DNA of 64,000 nucleotides from Nitrospinota bacterium. Its GTDB lineage: Bacteria > Nitrospinota_A > UBA7883 > JACRLM01. Below are positions 55,468-64,000 of this stretch, piece by piece. The position numbers and the translations under genes were made by a program. The DNA is taken from contig JACRLM010000085.1 of assembly GCA_016235255.1 (NCBI GenBank), positions 52,042-116,041 of the forward strand. Direction: 5' to 3'. A model generated the notes under the pieces. That model was given only the letters and a program-made list of their open reading frames with translations. It did no database searches and had not been told where the DNA came from. Every line of letters starts with the position of its first letter. The stretch's first letter is position 1.

Positions 55468-57018
55468 ATGATAAAGATCGTCACCGCAGCCCAGATGCGG
55501 GAAATCGACCGGCGCGCCATCGGGGAAACGGGAGTGCCCGGCTCCACTCTGATGGAAAACGCCGGGCTGGCGGTGGTGAAGACGATACGGGACAGGATCC
55601 CGGACCTTCGCAAAGTCCGGGTGAACATCTTCGCGGGCAAAGGGAACAACGGCGGGGACGGCTTTGTGACCGCCCGCCACCTTCTGAACATGGGGGCGGA
55701 GCCCACGGTGTTCCTCGCCACGCATAAAGACGAGGTCAAGGGGGACGCGAAGCTTAACTTGGACGCCTTCGCGGCCATGGGGGGCCGGGTGAAAGAGTTC
55801 ACCTCCGAAAAGCACATCCACAACTTTAAACTCAAGTTCATGCACACCACCGTGGTGGTGGACGCTTTATTCGGGACCGGGCTGACATCGGCCGTCACCG
55901 GTTTTTTCACCGAAATACTGGACGTGATGAACGGCCAGGGGAAACTTAAGGTGGCGGTGGACATCCCGTCGGGGGTGAACGCGGACAGCGGGGTGATCCC
56001 CGGCGCCCATTTTACGGCGGACGTGACGGTGACTTTCGGCCTGCCGAAAATCGGGCTTGTCACCTACCCTGCCCGAGCCGCCGCGGGAGAACTTGTCATC
56101 GCGGACATCTCGATCCCGCGCAAGGTGCTCGAGGAATCGCCATTCGCCGCGCTATTGCCGGAAATCGCGGACATAAAGCGTATGCTGCCCAAAAGAGCGA
56201 TGGACGGCCACAAGGGGACTTTCGGGCATTTATTGATAGGCGCAGGGTCCACCGGGATGGGGGGGGCGGCGGCCTTATGCTCGCTTGCCGCGTTGCGCAT
56301 GGGGACCGGGCTTGTGACAGCGGCGCTCCCCTCAGGCCTTGTGGGGCCGTTTGAGACCGGCGTGATGGAGGTGATCGCAAGACCGCTTGCGCAGACCGAA
56401 AGCGGCTCCATCGCCTCGGATGCGGCGGACATTTTCATACAGGCCGCTGGCGCCATGCAGGCCGTTATATTAGGCCCGGGTCTTTCCACACATCCCTCCA
56501 CCGCAGCGTTCGCAAAGCGGGCCGTGGCGGAAATCGAGGCGCCGATGGTGGTGGACGCGGACGGATTAAACTGCCTCGGGCATGGGGCGGACATCATAAA
56601 AAACCGGACGGCTCCGACGGTCATCACCCCCCATCCCGGGGAGATGGCCCGGCTCACCGGGGCCGGCGTTGATGAAATACAATCGGACAGGATCGGCGCG
56701 GCATTGGCCCTTGCCGGGCAAAGCGGGGCGGTGGTGGTCCTTAAAGGGGCCGGGACGGTGATCGCCACGCCGGACGGAAAAGCTTATGTGAACCCAACAG
56801 GAAACCACGGCCTGGCCTGCGCCGGGACCGGGGACGTGCTCGCCGGCATGATAGGGGGGCTACTGGCGCAAGGAGTCAATGCGGAGAACGCCGCCGTGGC
56901 GGGGGTTTACCTGCACGGGCTTGCCGCGGACATTTTCGCAAAGGAGCATGGCGATCCCCGGGGCCTCATCGCCTCCGACCTTATAAAACTTCTTCCAGAC
57001 GTATTTGGGAGGTTGTAA
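55468..57018 (+). CDS. nnr: Bifunctional NAD(P)HX epimerase/dehydratase
   Basis: Repairs hydrated NADH and NADPH. The 516-residue protein has the epimerase domain first (residues 1-215: MREIDRRAIGETGVPGSTLM, FAGKGNNGGDGFVTARHL, VVDALFGTGL, VAVDIPSGVNADSG) and the ADP/ATP-dependent dehydratase second (from about 235: HKGTFGHLLIGAGSTGMGGA, VVDADGLNCLG, ITPHPGEMARL, the catalytic GLACAGTGDVLAGMIGGLL). The fused NnrE-NnrD form is standard in bacteria. It lies 35 bases after the coiled-coil gene and 98 bases before cheV. Confidence 0.96.
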   Translation: MIKIVTAAQMREIDRRAIGETGVPGSTLMENAGLAVVKTIRDRIPDLRKVRVNIFAGKGNNGGDGFVTARHLLNMGAEPTVFLATHKDEVKGDAKLNLDAFAAMGGRVKEFTSEKHIHNFKLKFMHTTVVVDALFGTGLTSAVTGFFTEILDVMNGQGKLKVAVDIPSGVNADSGVIPGAHFTADVTVTFGLPKIGLVTYPARAAAGELVIADISIPRKVLEESPFAALLPEIADIKRMLPKRAMDGHKGTFGHLLIGAGSTGMGGAAALCSLAALRMGTGLVTAALPSGLVGPFETGVMEVIARPLAQTESGSIASDAADIFIQAAGAMQAVILGPGLSTHPSTAAFAKRAVAEIEAPMVVDADGLNCLGHGADIIKNRTAPTVITPHPGEMARLTGAGVDEIQSDRIGAALALAGQSGAVVVLKGAGTVIATPDGKAYVNPTGNHGLACAGTGDVLAGMIGGLLAQGVNAENAAVAGVYLHGLAADIFAKEHGDPRGLIASDLIKLLPDVFGRL

Positions 57019-57116
57019 TCCGCGCGAAGCTGGATTAGCATAATGGACACGATAATCGGGAAAAACAGAGGCGGCTCCCATCCGCCGGAAAACACCATGG
57101 CCGGAAAATATTTCAG

Positions 57117-58049
57117 ATGAGCACGCAACAGGAAATCCTGCTGGAAAGCGGAACAAACGAATTCGAGATAGTCGAGTTCGTCATCGCAAACCAAAGCTAC
57201 GGGGTGAACGTGGCCAAGGTGCGGGAGATCATCCAGTATGACGCCAAGGCGGTGACCCAACTGCCGGAAAACCACCCTTCCATGCTGGGGCTTTACTTCC
57301 TGCGGGGAGACACTTTCCCGCTGATAGACCTTAGCGTCACCCTCAAGGTGGACAAGGAAAAGCAGCCGGCGCGGCAGGTGATTTTGGTGTGCGAGTTCAA
57401 CGCACTTGTGAACGGATTCCTGGTGGACGGGGTGCGGCAGATCCGCCGCTGCTCCTGGGAGGACGTAAAGCCGGTGACCACCTTCCAGAGCCAGTACCGG
57501 CCGATGGTCACAAGCACCGTGCATATAGAGGACCGGCAGATACTGATCCTGGACCTGGAGCACATAATATCGGTGATATACCCGGACACGGGGGTAACAT
57601 TTGACGAGGAGAAGCTTCCACCAAAGGAGATCAGCCGTGGCGAGGCGCGGCTTGTGATCGCGGAGGACTCGCCGCTGATACGGGAGGCGATAATCAAGAT
57701 ACTGCGCAAGGTGGGCTACGCGAACGCGCAGGTGTTCACCAACGGCAAGGACGCTTTCGACGAGGTGACCCGTGTCAAACGCAGCGCCGACGAGGCGGGG
57801 GTGGACATCAGCGAGATGCTCAACGGGGTGATAACCGACATCGAGATGCCCCAGATGGACGGGCTGACTTTTTGCAAAAGGGTGCGCACGGAGCTTAACC
57901 TGCCCAACCTGCCGGTTATAATGTTCTCCTCGATGATAAACGAGCAGATGGCCGCCAAGTGCCGGGACGTGGGGGCCAACGCATTCACCACCAAGCCGCA
58001 GACCAGCCACCTTGTGGAAATAATAGACTACTACTGCCTGAAGAAGTGA
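57117..58049 (+). CDS. cheV: Chemotaxis protein CheV (CheW-receiver fusion)
   Basis: A 310-residue adaptor that couples receptors to CheA and is tuned by phosphorylation. Residues 1-165 are the CheW domain (EFVIANQSYGVNVAKVREII, HPSMLGLYFLRGDTFPLIDL). The receiver from about 180 has VIAEDSPLIREAIIKIL, the phosphoacceptor Asp in VITDIEMPQMDGLTF and the Lys in FTTKPQTSH. No cheA, mcp or flagellar gene is in the window, so it serves a chemosensory system elsewhere. It is followed by the convergent mdh gene and a terminator on the other strand. Confidence 0.96.
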   Translation: MSTQQEILLESGTNEFEIVEFVIANQSYGVNVAKVREIIQYDAKAVTQLPENHPSMLGLYFLRGDTFPLIDLSVTLKVDKEKQPARQVILVCEFNALVNGFLVDGVRQIRRCSWEDVKPVTTFQSQYRPMVTSTVHIEDRQILILDLEHIISVIYPDTGVTFDEEKLPPKEISRGEARLVIAEDSPLIREAIIKILRKVGYANAQVFTNGKDAFDEVTRVKRSADEAGVDISEMLNGVITDIEMPQMDGLTFCKRVRTELNLPNLPVIMFSSMINEQMAAKCRDVGANAFTTKPQTSHLVEIIDYYCLKK

Positions 58050-58109
58050 GGCCGGGAGGCTCCGGAACGGCGCATCATCGAGGTCATCTCTCTTGTCAGC
58101 CCCAGCAAA

Positions 58110-58142
58110 CAAAAAAACCGCCGATCCGAAAAGACCGGCGGC
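58110..58142 (-). terminator. Rho-independent terminator of mdh
   Basis: On the minus strand CCGCCG and CGGCGG form a stem with a 12-base loop, followed by a seven-T run. It lies 24 bases after the mdh stop, between the convergent cheV and mdh genes. Confidence 0.85.
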
Positions 58143-58165
58143 CAAAAAGTCTTTAGCGCAAGACC

Positions 58166-59095
58166 CTACACTTTAAGCTGGGCCACCGATTTCTTCACAG
58201 CGTCCGCCGAGCGGCGCAATTCCGCCTGTTCCTCGACGGTGAGTTTCAGGTCTATGATCTTCTCGATCCCGTTCCAGTTGAGCTTCACCGGGACGCCCAT
58301 GAATATGCCGTCCAGGCCGTATTCCCCTTCAAGGTACGCGGCGGCGGCCACAATCCTGTTCTTCTCCAGGATGATGGACTCCACCATGTTCACAACCGAC
58401 GACGCCGGGGCGTAAAAGGCCGATCCGGTCTTGAGCAGCTTTACTATCTCGCCGCCTCCCTGCCTGGTGCGTTCCACCATGGCGTCTATCTTGGCTTTTG
58501 ACAAAAGCTCCGTGATCGGTATCCCCGCCACCGACGAAAGCCGGGGCATGGGCACCATGTCCTCCCCGTGAAGGCCGAGCACCGTTGCGTGCACGTCCTC
58601 GTTGGAGACGCCAAGCTCCATGGCGATAAAAGAGCGGAACCGGGTGGAGTCCAGCACCCCGGCCATACCCACGATCCTGTGCTTGGGCAGCCCGGAATAT
58701 TTCATGGCCACCCAGGCCATGGTGTCCAGCGGGTTTGTGACCACGATCATAAAGCAGTTGGGGGAGTATTTTTTCACCTGTTCGGCGCAGCTTTTCACGA
58801 TCCCGGCGTTGATGTCGCGCAGGTCTTCCCGGGTCATCCCCGGTTTTCGCGCCACGCCGGCGGTCATCACCACCACGTCGGAGTTGGCCGTCTCCTCATA
58901 GGAGTTTGTGCCCACGATGTTGCAGTCGAAATTCTCCAGCGGCGCGGACTCCATAAGGTCGAGCCCCTTCCCCTGCGGCACCCCCTCCACAACGTCCACA
59001 AGGCAGACGTTGCCGAGTTTCTTGTACGCCAGAAGCTGGGCCGTTGTGGCGCCCACGTTGCCAGCCCCGATCACCGTTATCTTTTTCTTCGACAT
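58166..59095 (-). CDS. mdh: Malate dehydrogenase (LDH-like type)
   Basis: Oxidises malate to oxaloacetate with NAD in the TCA cycle. From ATG 59095 the protein is 309 residues: ITVIGAGNVGATTAQLLAYK, the substrate Arg in AGVARKPGMTREDL, VTNPLDTMAWVAM, DSTRFRSFIAMELG, and the catalytic His in LGLHGEDMVPMPRL. This is the MDH3/LDH-like branch common in Deltaproteobacteria and Nitrospirota. A longer frame to 59137 lacks a ribosome site; ATG 59095 has AAGGATGATCC before it. It is downstream of aconitase on the same strand, 72 bases away. Confidence 0.97.
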   Translation of the reverse strand: MSKKKITVIGAGNVGATTAQLLAYKKLGNVCLVDVVEGVPQGKGLDLMESAPLENFDCNIVGTNSYEETANSDVVVMTAGVARKPGMTREDLRDINAGIVKSCAEQVKKYSPNCFMIVVTNPLDTMAWVAMKYSGLPKHRIVGMAGVLDSTRFRSFIAMELGVSNEDVHATVLGLHGEDMVPMPRLSSVAGIPITELLSKAKIDAMVERTRQGGGEIVKLLKTGSAFYAPASSVVNMVESIILEKNRIVAAAAYLEGEYGLDGIFMGVPVKLNWNGIEKIIDLKLTVEEQAELRRSADAVKKSVAQLKV

Positions 59096-59167
59096 CGGAT
59101 CATCCTTGCAAGTTGTCAATAACCGCGCCGCCCGCATCGCCCCGGACGGCGGAAAAAACGGCCCCTC

Positions 59168-61093
59168 TTACCCGTTGGAGGCCCGGGACGCGGCCCAGGT
59201 GAGCAACCCGCCAGCCTTTATCACCTCCAGGTCCCGCCCACCCATCGAGTGCTTCACCGGAATCTGTATCCCCTTGGTCTTGTTGACCACCGTAAGGTTG
59301 TCCAGGTTCGCGGTGTTTATCGAAAGCTCGTCCCCCTGGTCTATCTTGCCGTAGTCCGCCTCGGTGACGAACACAAGCGGCAGGATGCCGAAGTTGATAA
59401 GGTTTGCCATGTGTATCCGGGCGAAGGACTTCACGATCACCGCCTTCACCCCCAGGTATTTGGGGGCGATGGCCGCATGCTCGCGCGAGGAGCCCTGCCC
59501 GTAGTTGGTCCCCCCCACCACGAATCCGCCGGCCGCTTCCCTGGCGCGCTTGGGAAAGGTCTTGTCCACCTTCTCGAAAACGAATTCGGATATGGCGGGG
59601 ATGTTCGAGCGCAGCGGCAGCACCTTGGCGCCGGCCGGCATGATGTCGTCGGTCGTGATGTTGTCCGCCGTCTTTAGCAGCACAGGGCCGCTCAGGGACT
59701 CCGCCAGCCTGTCAAACCTTGGCAGCGGGGCGATGTTCGGGCCGCGGACGATGTCCACCTTTGCCGCCTTGGCGGGAGCAAGGGGGAACACCACCATGTT
59801 GTCGTTCACTTCGTATTTTTTCGGCAGGGCCGCAGCCTTGAACTTGCCAAGCTTGCGCGGATCGGCTATCTCCCCCTTGATGGCGCAGGCGGCCGCCGTC
59901 TCCGGGCTGACAAGGTACACCCCCGCGTCGTCCGTGCCGGAGCGCCCCTTGAAGTTGCGGTTGAACGTGCGGATGGAGACCCCCGCGCTGTTGGGCGCGG
60001 CGCCCATGCCTATGCATGGCCCACAGGCGGACTCCAGCACCCTGGCCCCGGCGGAAATCATCGTGGCCAGCGCCCCGTTGTCGCTTATCATCTTGAACAC
60101 CTGCTTGCTCCCCGGCGATATGAGCAGCGAACAGTTCGGATGCACCGTCCTCCCCTTAAGCGCCGTGGCCACGGCCATAAGGTCGCGGTATGAAGAGTTG
60201 GTGCAGGAGCCTATCGCCACTTGGGTCACCTTCACCCCCTTGAGCTTTTTCACCGCCGTTACGTTGTCCGGGCTGTGGGGCTGGGCCACCATGGGCTCCA
60301 GCTTGTCCAGGTTTATCACTATCTCCTCGTCATACACTGCGTCCTTGTCCGGCCCAAGCTCTTTCCACGACTTCTCGCGTTTCTGGGCCTTCATAAACTC
60401 CAGCGTCTTCGCGTCGGACGGGAATATGGAGGTGGTGGCGCCAAGCTCTGCGCCCATGTTGGTAACCGTCGCCCTGTCCGGCACGCTCAGGGACTTCACC
60501 CCCGGCCCGGTGTATTCGACTATCTTGCCCACGCCCCCCTTGACGGTGAGCTGGCGCAAAACTTCAAGGATGATGTCCTTTGCGGACACCCACGCCGAAA
60601 GCTTCCCTTCCAGCCTCACCGCAAGCACCTTCGGGCATGCAAGCTCGAAAGGCTGCCCGGCCATGGCCATGGCCACGTCCAGCCCGCCCGCGCCGATGGC
60701 TATCATGCCAAGGCCGCCCTGGGTGGGGGTGTGGCTGTCCGATCCTAAAAGGGTCTGGCCCGGCACGCCGAACCGCTCCAGATGCACCTGGTGGCAGATG
60801 CCGTTGCCCGGGCGGGAGAAATGGATGCCGTATTTCGCCGCCACCGACTGCAAGTAAAGGTGGTCGTCCGCGTTTTTAAAATCTGTCTGCAGCGTGTTGT
60901 GGTCCACATAGGAGACCGACAGCTTGGTCTTCACCCGTGGGATACCCATCGCCTCGAACTGGAGGTACGCCATCGTCCCGGTGGCGTCCTGCGTGAGGGT
61001 CTGGTCCATGCGGATGGCGATTTTTTCGCCCGGTTTGAGTTCGCCTTCGGCAAGATGGCTTTTAAGGATTTTCTGCGCAAGATTGAGTCCCAT
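59168..61093 (-). CDS. Aconitate hydratase, short (Aquifex) type
   Basis: Interconverts citrate and isocitrate. 641 residues from ATG 61093 (MGLNLAQKILKSHL), shorter than the approximately 900-residue AcnA and 850-residue AcnB. The three Fe-S Cys are in AIGSCTNSSYRDL and ESACGPCIGMGAAP. The catalytic DQTLTQDATGTMAYLQF and HTPTQGGLGMIAIGAGG segments are present, and the swivel domain contains GGTNYGQGSSREHAAIAPK. The TTG at 61108 is not needed because ATG 61093 is preceded by GGAGAG. With mdh it forms a TCA-cycle unit. Confidence 0.94.
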   Translation of the reverse strand: MGLNLAQKILKSHLAEGELKPGEKIAIRMDQTLTQDATGTMAYLQFEAMGIPRVKTKLSVSYVDHNTLQTDFKNADDHLYLQSVAAKYGIHFSRPGNGICHQVHLERFGVPGQTLLGSDSHTPTQGGLGMIAIGAGGLDVAMAMAGQPFELACPKVLAVRLEGKLSAWVSAKDIILEVLRQLTVKGGVGKIVEYTGPGVKSLSVPDRATVTNMGAELGATTSIFPSDAKTLEFMKAQKREKSWKELGPDKDAVYDEEIVINLDKLEPMVAQPHSPDNVTAVKKLKGVKVTQVAIGSCTNSSYRDLMAVATALKGRTVHPNCSLLISPGSKQVFKMISDNGALATMISAGARVLESACGPCIGMGAAPNSAGVSIRTFNRNFKGRSGTDDAGVYLVSPETAAACAIKGEIADPRKLGKFKAAALPKKYEVNDNMVVFPLAPAKAAKVDIVRGPNIAPLPRFDRLAESLSGPVLLKTADNITTDDIMPAGAKVLPLRSNIPAISEFVFEKVDKTFPKRAREAAGGFVVGGTNYGQGSSREHAAIAPKYLGVKAVIVKSFARIHMANLINFGILPLVFVTEADYGKIDQGDELSINTANLDNLTVVNKTKGIQIPVKHSMGGRDLEVIKAGGLLTWAASRASNG

Positions 61094-61229
61094 TCCCAGT
61101 CTCTCCAACCTTTAAGAATTATAAGTTCGTTTGTTAGTTTCACGGCCCTGGGGCGCACATACCCCTGCCGGGATTTGACCGTTTAAGACACTCCCCACCA
61201 GACAGATGATGTCACAGATCGGGTTTTAA

Positions 61230-61258
61230 ATTGTGGAATTTTCCCATTTTATTGTCAA
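61230..61258 (-). promoter_or_regulatory. Candidate promoter of aconitase-mdh
   Basis: On the minus strand TTGACA (61253-61258), 17-base spacer, CACAAT (61230-61235). A leader of roughly 130 bases to the aconitase ATG would result. The 291-bp region 61094-61384 is shared with the divergent spsF-like gene, which has TATAAT at 61351-61356; nothing else is seen in it. Confidence 0.5.
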
Positions 61259-61384
61259 GGGAAAAGGAGGGGAAGGCGCCCCTTCCCGTGCCTTGTCAGC
61301 CCGCCGGGAAATAAGGATGGCGGCGGGCGGCCCACCCCCGGCGGAAGGGGTATAATATCCCGCAAATCTCAAGGGATCGTAAAA

Positions 61385-62137
61385 ATGTCCGGAACTCTCC
61401 ACCGCGTGGCCGCCATCATCCAGGCAAGGTGCGGCTCCACGAGGCTTCACAACAAGATATTCGAGCCCATCGGCCCAAAGCCGCTCCTGTGGTGGGTGGT
61501 GAAACGGCTGAAGAACACACCCCTTGTGGATTCGGTCATCATCGCCACGTCCACCCTGGAGCCGGACGCGGCGGTGGAGGCTTTCGCGGCAAGCGAGGGG
61601 TTGCCATGCGTGCGCGGATCGGAAGACGACGTGCTCGACAGGTATATGGCCGCCATCCGGGCGTATCCGGCGCAAACAGTCGTCCGCGCCACAGGGGACA
61701 ATCCGCTGGTGGACCCGGCCACCCTGAACAACATGATCAAAGCGCATCTTGCCTCCGGCGCCGATTACACGGGCCTTTCCGGCTCCGCCCCGTTGGGTTC
61801 GACGGCGGAGGTTTTCTCGGCGGAGGCGCTGGAGCGGACATGGCGGGAGGCCCAAACGCCGCAATACCGGGAGCATGTCACCGCCTACATGTACACAAAC
61901 CCGGACAAATTCCGCATCAACCGCGTCCCCGCCGCAAACGGCGTCACCGGAAGGAGATACAGGCTCACCGTGGACACCGCAAAGGACATGGAGCTTGTGA
62001 AAACGATCTACGCGAAGCTCGATGAGCATGGCGAACCCTTCGATTGCGTCCACGCGGTGAAGTTGCTGGAGGCCCATCCGGAGATGGCGGCGATAAACGC
62101 GGGCGTGGAGCAGAAGGACTGGCGGGAGACGAAATAG
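61385..62137 (+). CDS. SpsF/NeuA-like cytidylyltransferase
   Basis: A 250-residue nucleotidyltransferase of the GT-A type. It begins VAAIIQARCGSTRLHNKIF, the SpsF/KdsB-like nucleotide-binding signature, then SVIIATSTLEPDAAVEAFAA, VRGSEDDVLDRY, VVRATGDNPLVDP and YRLTVDTAKDMELVKTI. SpsF-family proteins activate sugars for surface polysaccharides; the exact sugar cannot be told. Residue patterns around GDNPLVDP match SpsF rather than KdsB (QGDEP). A TATAAT 30 bases before the ATG suggests its own promoter. Confidence 0.87.
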   Translation: MSGTLHRVAAIIQARCGSTRLHNKIFEPIGPKPLLWWVVKRLKNTPLVDSVIIATSTLEPDAAVEAFAASEGLPCVRGSEDDVLDRYMAAIRAYPAQTVVRATGDNPLVDPATLNNMIKAHLASGADYTGLSGSAPLGSTAEVFSAEALERTWREAQTPQYREHVTAYMYTNPDKFRINRVPAANGVTGRRYRLTVDTAKDMELVKTIYAKLDEHGEPFDCVHAVKLLEAHPEMAAINAGVEQKDWRETK

Positions 62138-62161
62138 AATCCCCTTTAGAGCGCGGGGTCT

Positions 62162-62217
62162 GGCCTTCACCTCGCCCTTGAGGGGAGAGGTCGGCGCTTT
62201 AGCGCCGGGTGAGGGTG
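62162..62217. repeat. REP-like palindromic element between convergent genes
   Basis: The core CGGCGCT-TT-AGCGCCG (62192-62207) is flanked by imperfectly complementary arms (CTTCACCTCGCCC and GGGTGAGGG). Such elements are widely repeated in bacterial genomes, but only one copy is in this window. It lies between the convergent spsF-like and metallo-hydrolase genes and may act as a terminator in both directions. Confidence 0.55.
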
Positions 62218-62222
62218 CTAAT

Positions 62223-62987
62223 TCATATCTCCACCTCCAGCCCGTCGTATGCAAGCTTCACGTTGTCCGGCAGACTGCGCGACAATTCCTTGTGCCCGAT
62301 GTTGTGGTTCAAGTGCGTAAGATATGCCCGGCGGGGGGCCAGCTTCTTTATCGCGCCGAGGGCTTTTTCGACGGTGAAATGTGTGTCGTGGCTTTTCAGT
62401 CCCAGCGCGCCAAGGATGAGCGTGTCCACCCCCTTGAGCAGTTTCATGGAGGCAGGGGGGATTTTCGAGCAGTCGGTGACGTATGCGGCGGAACCGATTC
62501 TATACCCGTATATCTCCATCTCCCCGTGGAACACGGGGACCGGCGTGATTTTTAAAGATCCCACGCAAATCTCCCCCTCGATAACGTTCAGGGCGAGCTT
62601 TGGTTTTCCGCCCCCTTTTCCCGGATGGTCGTCGAAGATATAGCCGAACATGCGCATGATTCGCTCCAGGGTCTCCCGGTTGCCGTAACAGGCCACCGGC
62701 TCTTTTTGCAGGAAATTGAAGCTTCGAAGCTCGTCTATGCCGTGCACGTGGTCGGCATGGTGGTGGGTGTATATCACCGCGTCCAGCCTGCGTATCCCGG
62801 CCCGCAGCGCCTGGGCGCGAAGGTCCGTGGAGGTGTCCACAAGCACGCTGGCCCCCTCCCCTTGCACCCATATGGAGGCGCGAAGCCTTTTGTCCCGCGT
62901 GTCGGACGATGCGCACACCGGGCAATCGCACCCGATCATGGGGATCCCCGTTGATGTCCCGGTGCCAAGGAAAGTGAGATTCGCCAT
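62223..62987 (-). CDS. PhnP-like metallo-beta-lactamase fold hydrolase
   Basis: A 254-residue hydrolase. It starts LTFLGTGTSTGIPMIGCDCP, has a CxC-xxC cluster near residue 20-25 (CDCPVC), the metal motif YTHHHADHVHGIDEL (about 73-87), HGEMEIYG, and YVTDCSK with LTHLNHNIGH as the last His ligands. This is the PhnP/phosphodiesterase branch that hydrolyses cyclic phosphodiesters. It usually has a zinc site formed by Cys/His at its N-terminus, present here. No phn genes are adjacent, so a general phosphodiesterase role is likelier. Confidence 0.9.
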   Translation of the reverse strand: MANLTFLGTGTSTGIPMIGCDCPVCASSDTRDKRLRASIWVQGEGASVLVDTSTDLRAQALRAGIRRLDAVIYTHHHADHVHGIDELRSFNFLQKEPVACYGNRETLERIMRMFGYIFDDHPGKGGGKPKLALNVIEGEICVGSLKITPVPVFHGEMEIYGYRIGSAAYVTDCSKIPPASMKLLKGVDTLILGALGLKSHDTHFTVEKALGAIKKLAPRRAYLTHLNHNIGHKELSRSLPDNVKLAYDGLEVEI

Positions 62988-63016
62988 TCTATGTCCGCGC
63001 GGCCTGCCGCGCCCTT

Positions 63017-63769
63017 TTATTTGCCCGGATTAGATTCTACTATTTTACGGGCAGTGATTGCGAATGGCGAGCTTTCGCACGACCGGGCCGATTTGCCGAA
63101 AATTTCCAGGCTCTTTGCCAGGTCTCCTTTTTCCATGGCGTAAAGCCCCGCCATGAAATAGACCGAGCTTTTGTCCCGGAAAAGCTTCTCGCAGGCGGGA
63201 ATGGGCGCCTTGCCGTTTTCCATCAGTGCAAGAACGGTGTTGATGTCATCATAACCTGTGTCGAACTTGCCGAAGAATTTCGGCATTGAATAATAAACGT
63301 TCGCTCTGGCGATCCTGATTTCCAGGTTTTCCGGATTGTCCGTCACCGCCCTGTCCATGATGCCTATCCCCTTGTAAGAGTGATACAGGCGCACGAATCC
63401 GGCCGGGGTGACGTTGACGATCCATTGAATCAGTCCGCCGCCGCCGAAATCACGCGCCTTTAGCGTTTCGATGGCGCCAAGGTACACGGCGCTTTCCGGC
63501 GGCTCGATTTTTTTGAATATCCCCTCCGCCGCGTCCCTGTACGCGGGGTCTGCGGTGTATGCGGCAAGGAGGAAATTTGCGTATCCTTTGTCCTTGGCGC
63601 CGATGTCACCCTTGAGCGCATCCTTGAGACTGGACGACACCGCGGCGAAAAGCTCGTTTCGCGCCCGGTCTCCGGCGTCATCGGCCGACACCGGACGGCC
63701 AAGCGGCATAACGAGCAGGAACAAAAGCGCGGCGGCGCGTTTTATGGTCATTAAATTACGATTGAACAT
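63017..63769 (-). CDS. Exported helical-repeat protein of unknown function
   Basis: A 250-residue protein with a signal peptide (TIKRAAALLFLLVMPLGRPVSA, cleaved near SADDA). The mature part is helical and resembles TPR or Sel1-type repeats (AIETLKARDFGGGGLIQW, RIARANVYYSMPKFFGKFDT, SVYFMAGLYAMEKGDLAKSL). The central part (GLIQWIVNVTPAGFVRLYHS) is more hydrophobic. It resembles the periplasmic T component of TRAP-like transporters only in general architecture. Two ATGs (63769 and 63751) are possible; neither has a clear ribosome site. Function unknown. The 208 bases upstream (63770-63977) hold no gene. Confidence 0.75.
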   Translation of the reverse strand: MFNRNLMTIKRAAALLFLLVMPLGRPVSADDAGDRARNELFAAVSSSLKDALKGDIGAKDKGYANFLLAAYTADPAYRDAAEGIFKKIEPPESAVYLGAIETLKARDFGGGGLIQWIVNVTPAGFVRLYHSYKGIGIMDRAVTDNPENLEIRIARANVYYSMPKFFGKFDTGYDDINTVLALMENGKAPIPACEKLFRDKSSVYFMAGLYAMEKGDLAKSLEIFGKSARSCESSPFAITARKIVESNPGK

Positions 63770-63977
63770 ACGTGATTATTGTCCCACTCCCCAATCCAGT
63801 CAATTCACAAGGGACGGATGGACTGATGAACGGATGAAAGGCCGTATGACGGGACGGATGGCGGCTCAACCGCCCTTCCGCGCTCGCGGAGAAAATGCTG
63901 GTTTTGTCTGACCCGAATATAAACCTCCCGTCCCTATTCTTTATAACTTTCCGTCAAAATATTTCTTGACTTTTCGT

Positions 63978-64000
63978 GGGGGGGGGGGGGGGGGGGGGGG
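63978..64000. other. Terminal run of 23 G, probable sequencing artefact
   Basis: The window ends in 23 consecutive G residues after GACTTTTCGT. Dark-cycle poly-G calls of two-colour sequencers give this pattern at read ends, so the run is probably not genomic and marks a contig edge. Confidence 0.8.

Noticed and set aside
56907-58145. A 412-residue frame antisense to nnr and cheV
   Set aside because: It spans two well-supported plus-strand genes and shows no motif; shadow frame.

Overview
The window reads as a piece of a high-GC genome from a free-living Gram-negative bacterium, probably an uncultivated lineage near Desulfobacterota or Nitrospinota. Supporting features are a complete Tol-Pal set, KDO synthesis genes (kdsA, kdsB), an Aquifex-type short aconitase, a PAS-rich hybrid histidine kinase and a CheV. 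The phylum is inferred from gene content only. Both ends look like ends of available sequence: the first gene is cut off at base 1, and the last 23 bases are all G, which looks like a sequencing artefact. Gene density is high, ATGA/GTGA stop-start overlaps are common, and several genes use GTG or TTG starts.

Layout. 1-9056 (minus): a tetrapyrrole/one-carbon operon read from a consensus promoter at 9027-9056: rpiB, glyA, nrdR, a Met8-type siroheme synthase, a HemX-like membrane protein, hemA, an insert of three nucleotidyltransferase/HEPN pairs plus a DUF2442 gene, hemC, and a truncated heme-copper oxidase subunit I-like gene. 9090-10378: two toxin-antitoxin pairs (PIN/Phd and MazF/ribbon-helix-helix). 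10512-17311 (plus): addB-addA recombination nuclease/helicase. 17400-22507 (plus): a Ser/Thr kinase fused to a long TPR array, followed by a Clp-type AAA+ unfoldase. 22589-25914 (minus): a multi-PAS hybrid histidine kinase broken by a 20-bp tandem duplication. 26151-27697: two unfamiliar low-complexity genes separated by good terminators. 27857-35080 (minus): tolQ-tolR-tolA-tolB-pal-cpoB and then ppiD, an envelope operon. 35265-37155: an NfeD-type membrane protease coupled to a mazEF module. 37378-43196 (minus): DUF4178, a 47-residue protein, DUF350, a membrane-anchored spermidine synthase homologue, a Tat-type FAD oxidoreductase and AdoMet decarboxylase, packed like one operon. This is the most promising little-described system here. 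43384-43578: five perfect hairpins in 195 bp. 43678-47591 (plus): kdsB-pyrG-(PIN toxin-antitoxin)-kdsA. 47807-55432: two long coiled-coil proteins, the first carrying a ParA/MinD-like ATPase head, flanking a PIN/Phd pair and hup (HU). 55468-58049: NAD(P)HX repair enzyme and cheV. 58166-61093 (minus): malate dehydrogenase and aconitase. 61385-63769: a SpsF-like nucleotidyltransferase, a PhnP-like metallo-beta-lactamase and an exported helical-repeat protein.

Two themes stand out. Eight toxin-antitoxin type modules lie in 64 kb, three of the insertions being inside or translationally coupled to core operons (hem, kds, nfeD). Polyamine-type enzymes are combined with membrane proteins of unknown function. 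No rRNA, tRNA, CRISPR array or intact insertion sequence was seen.
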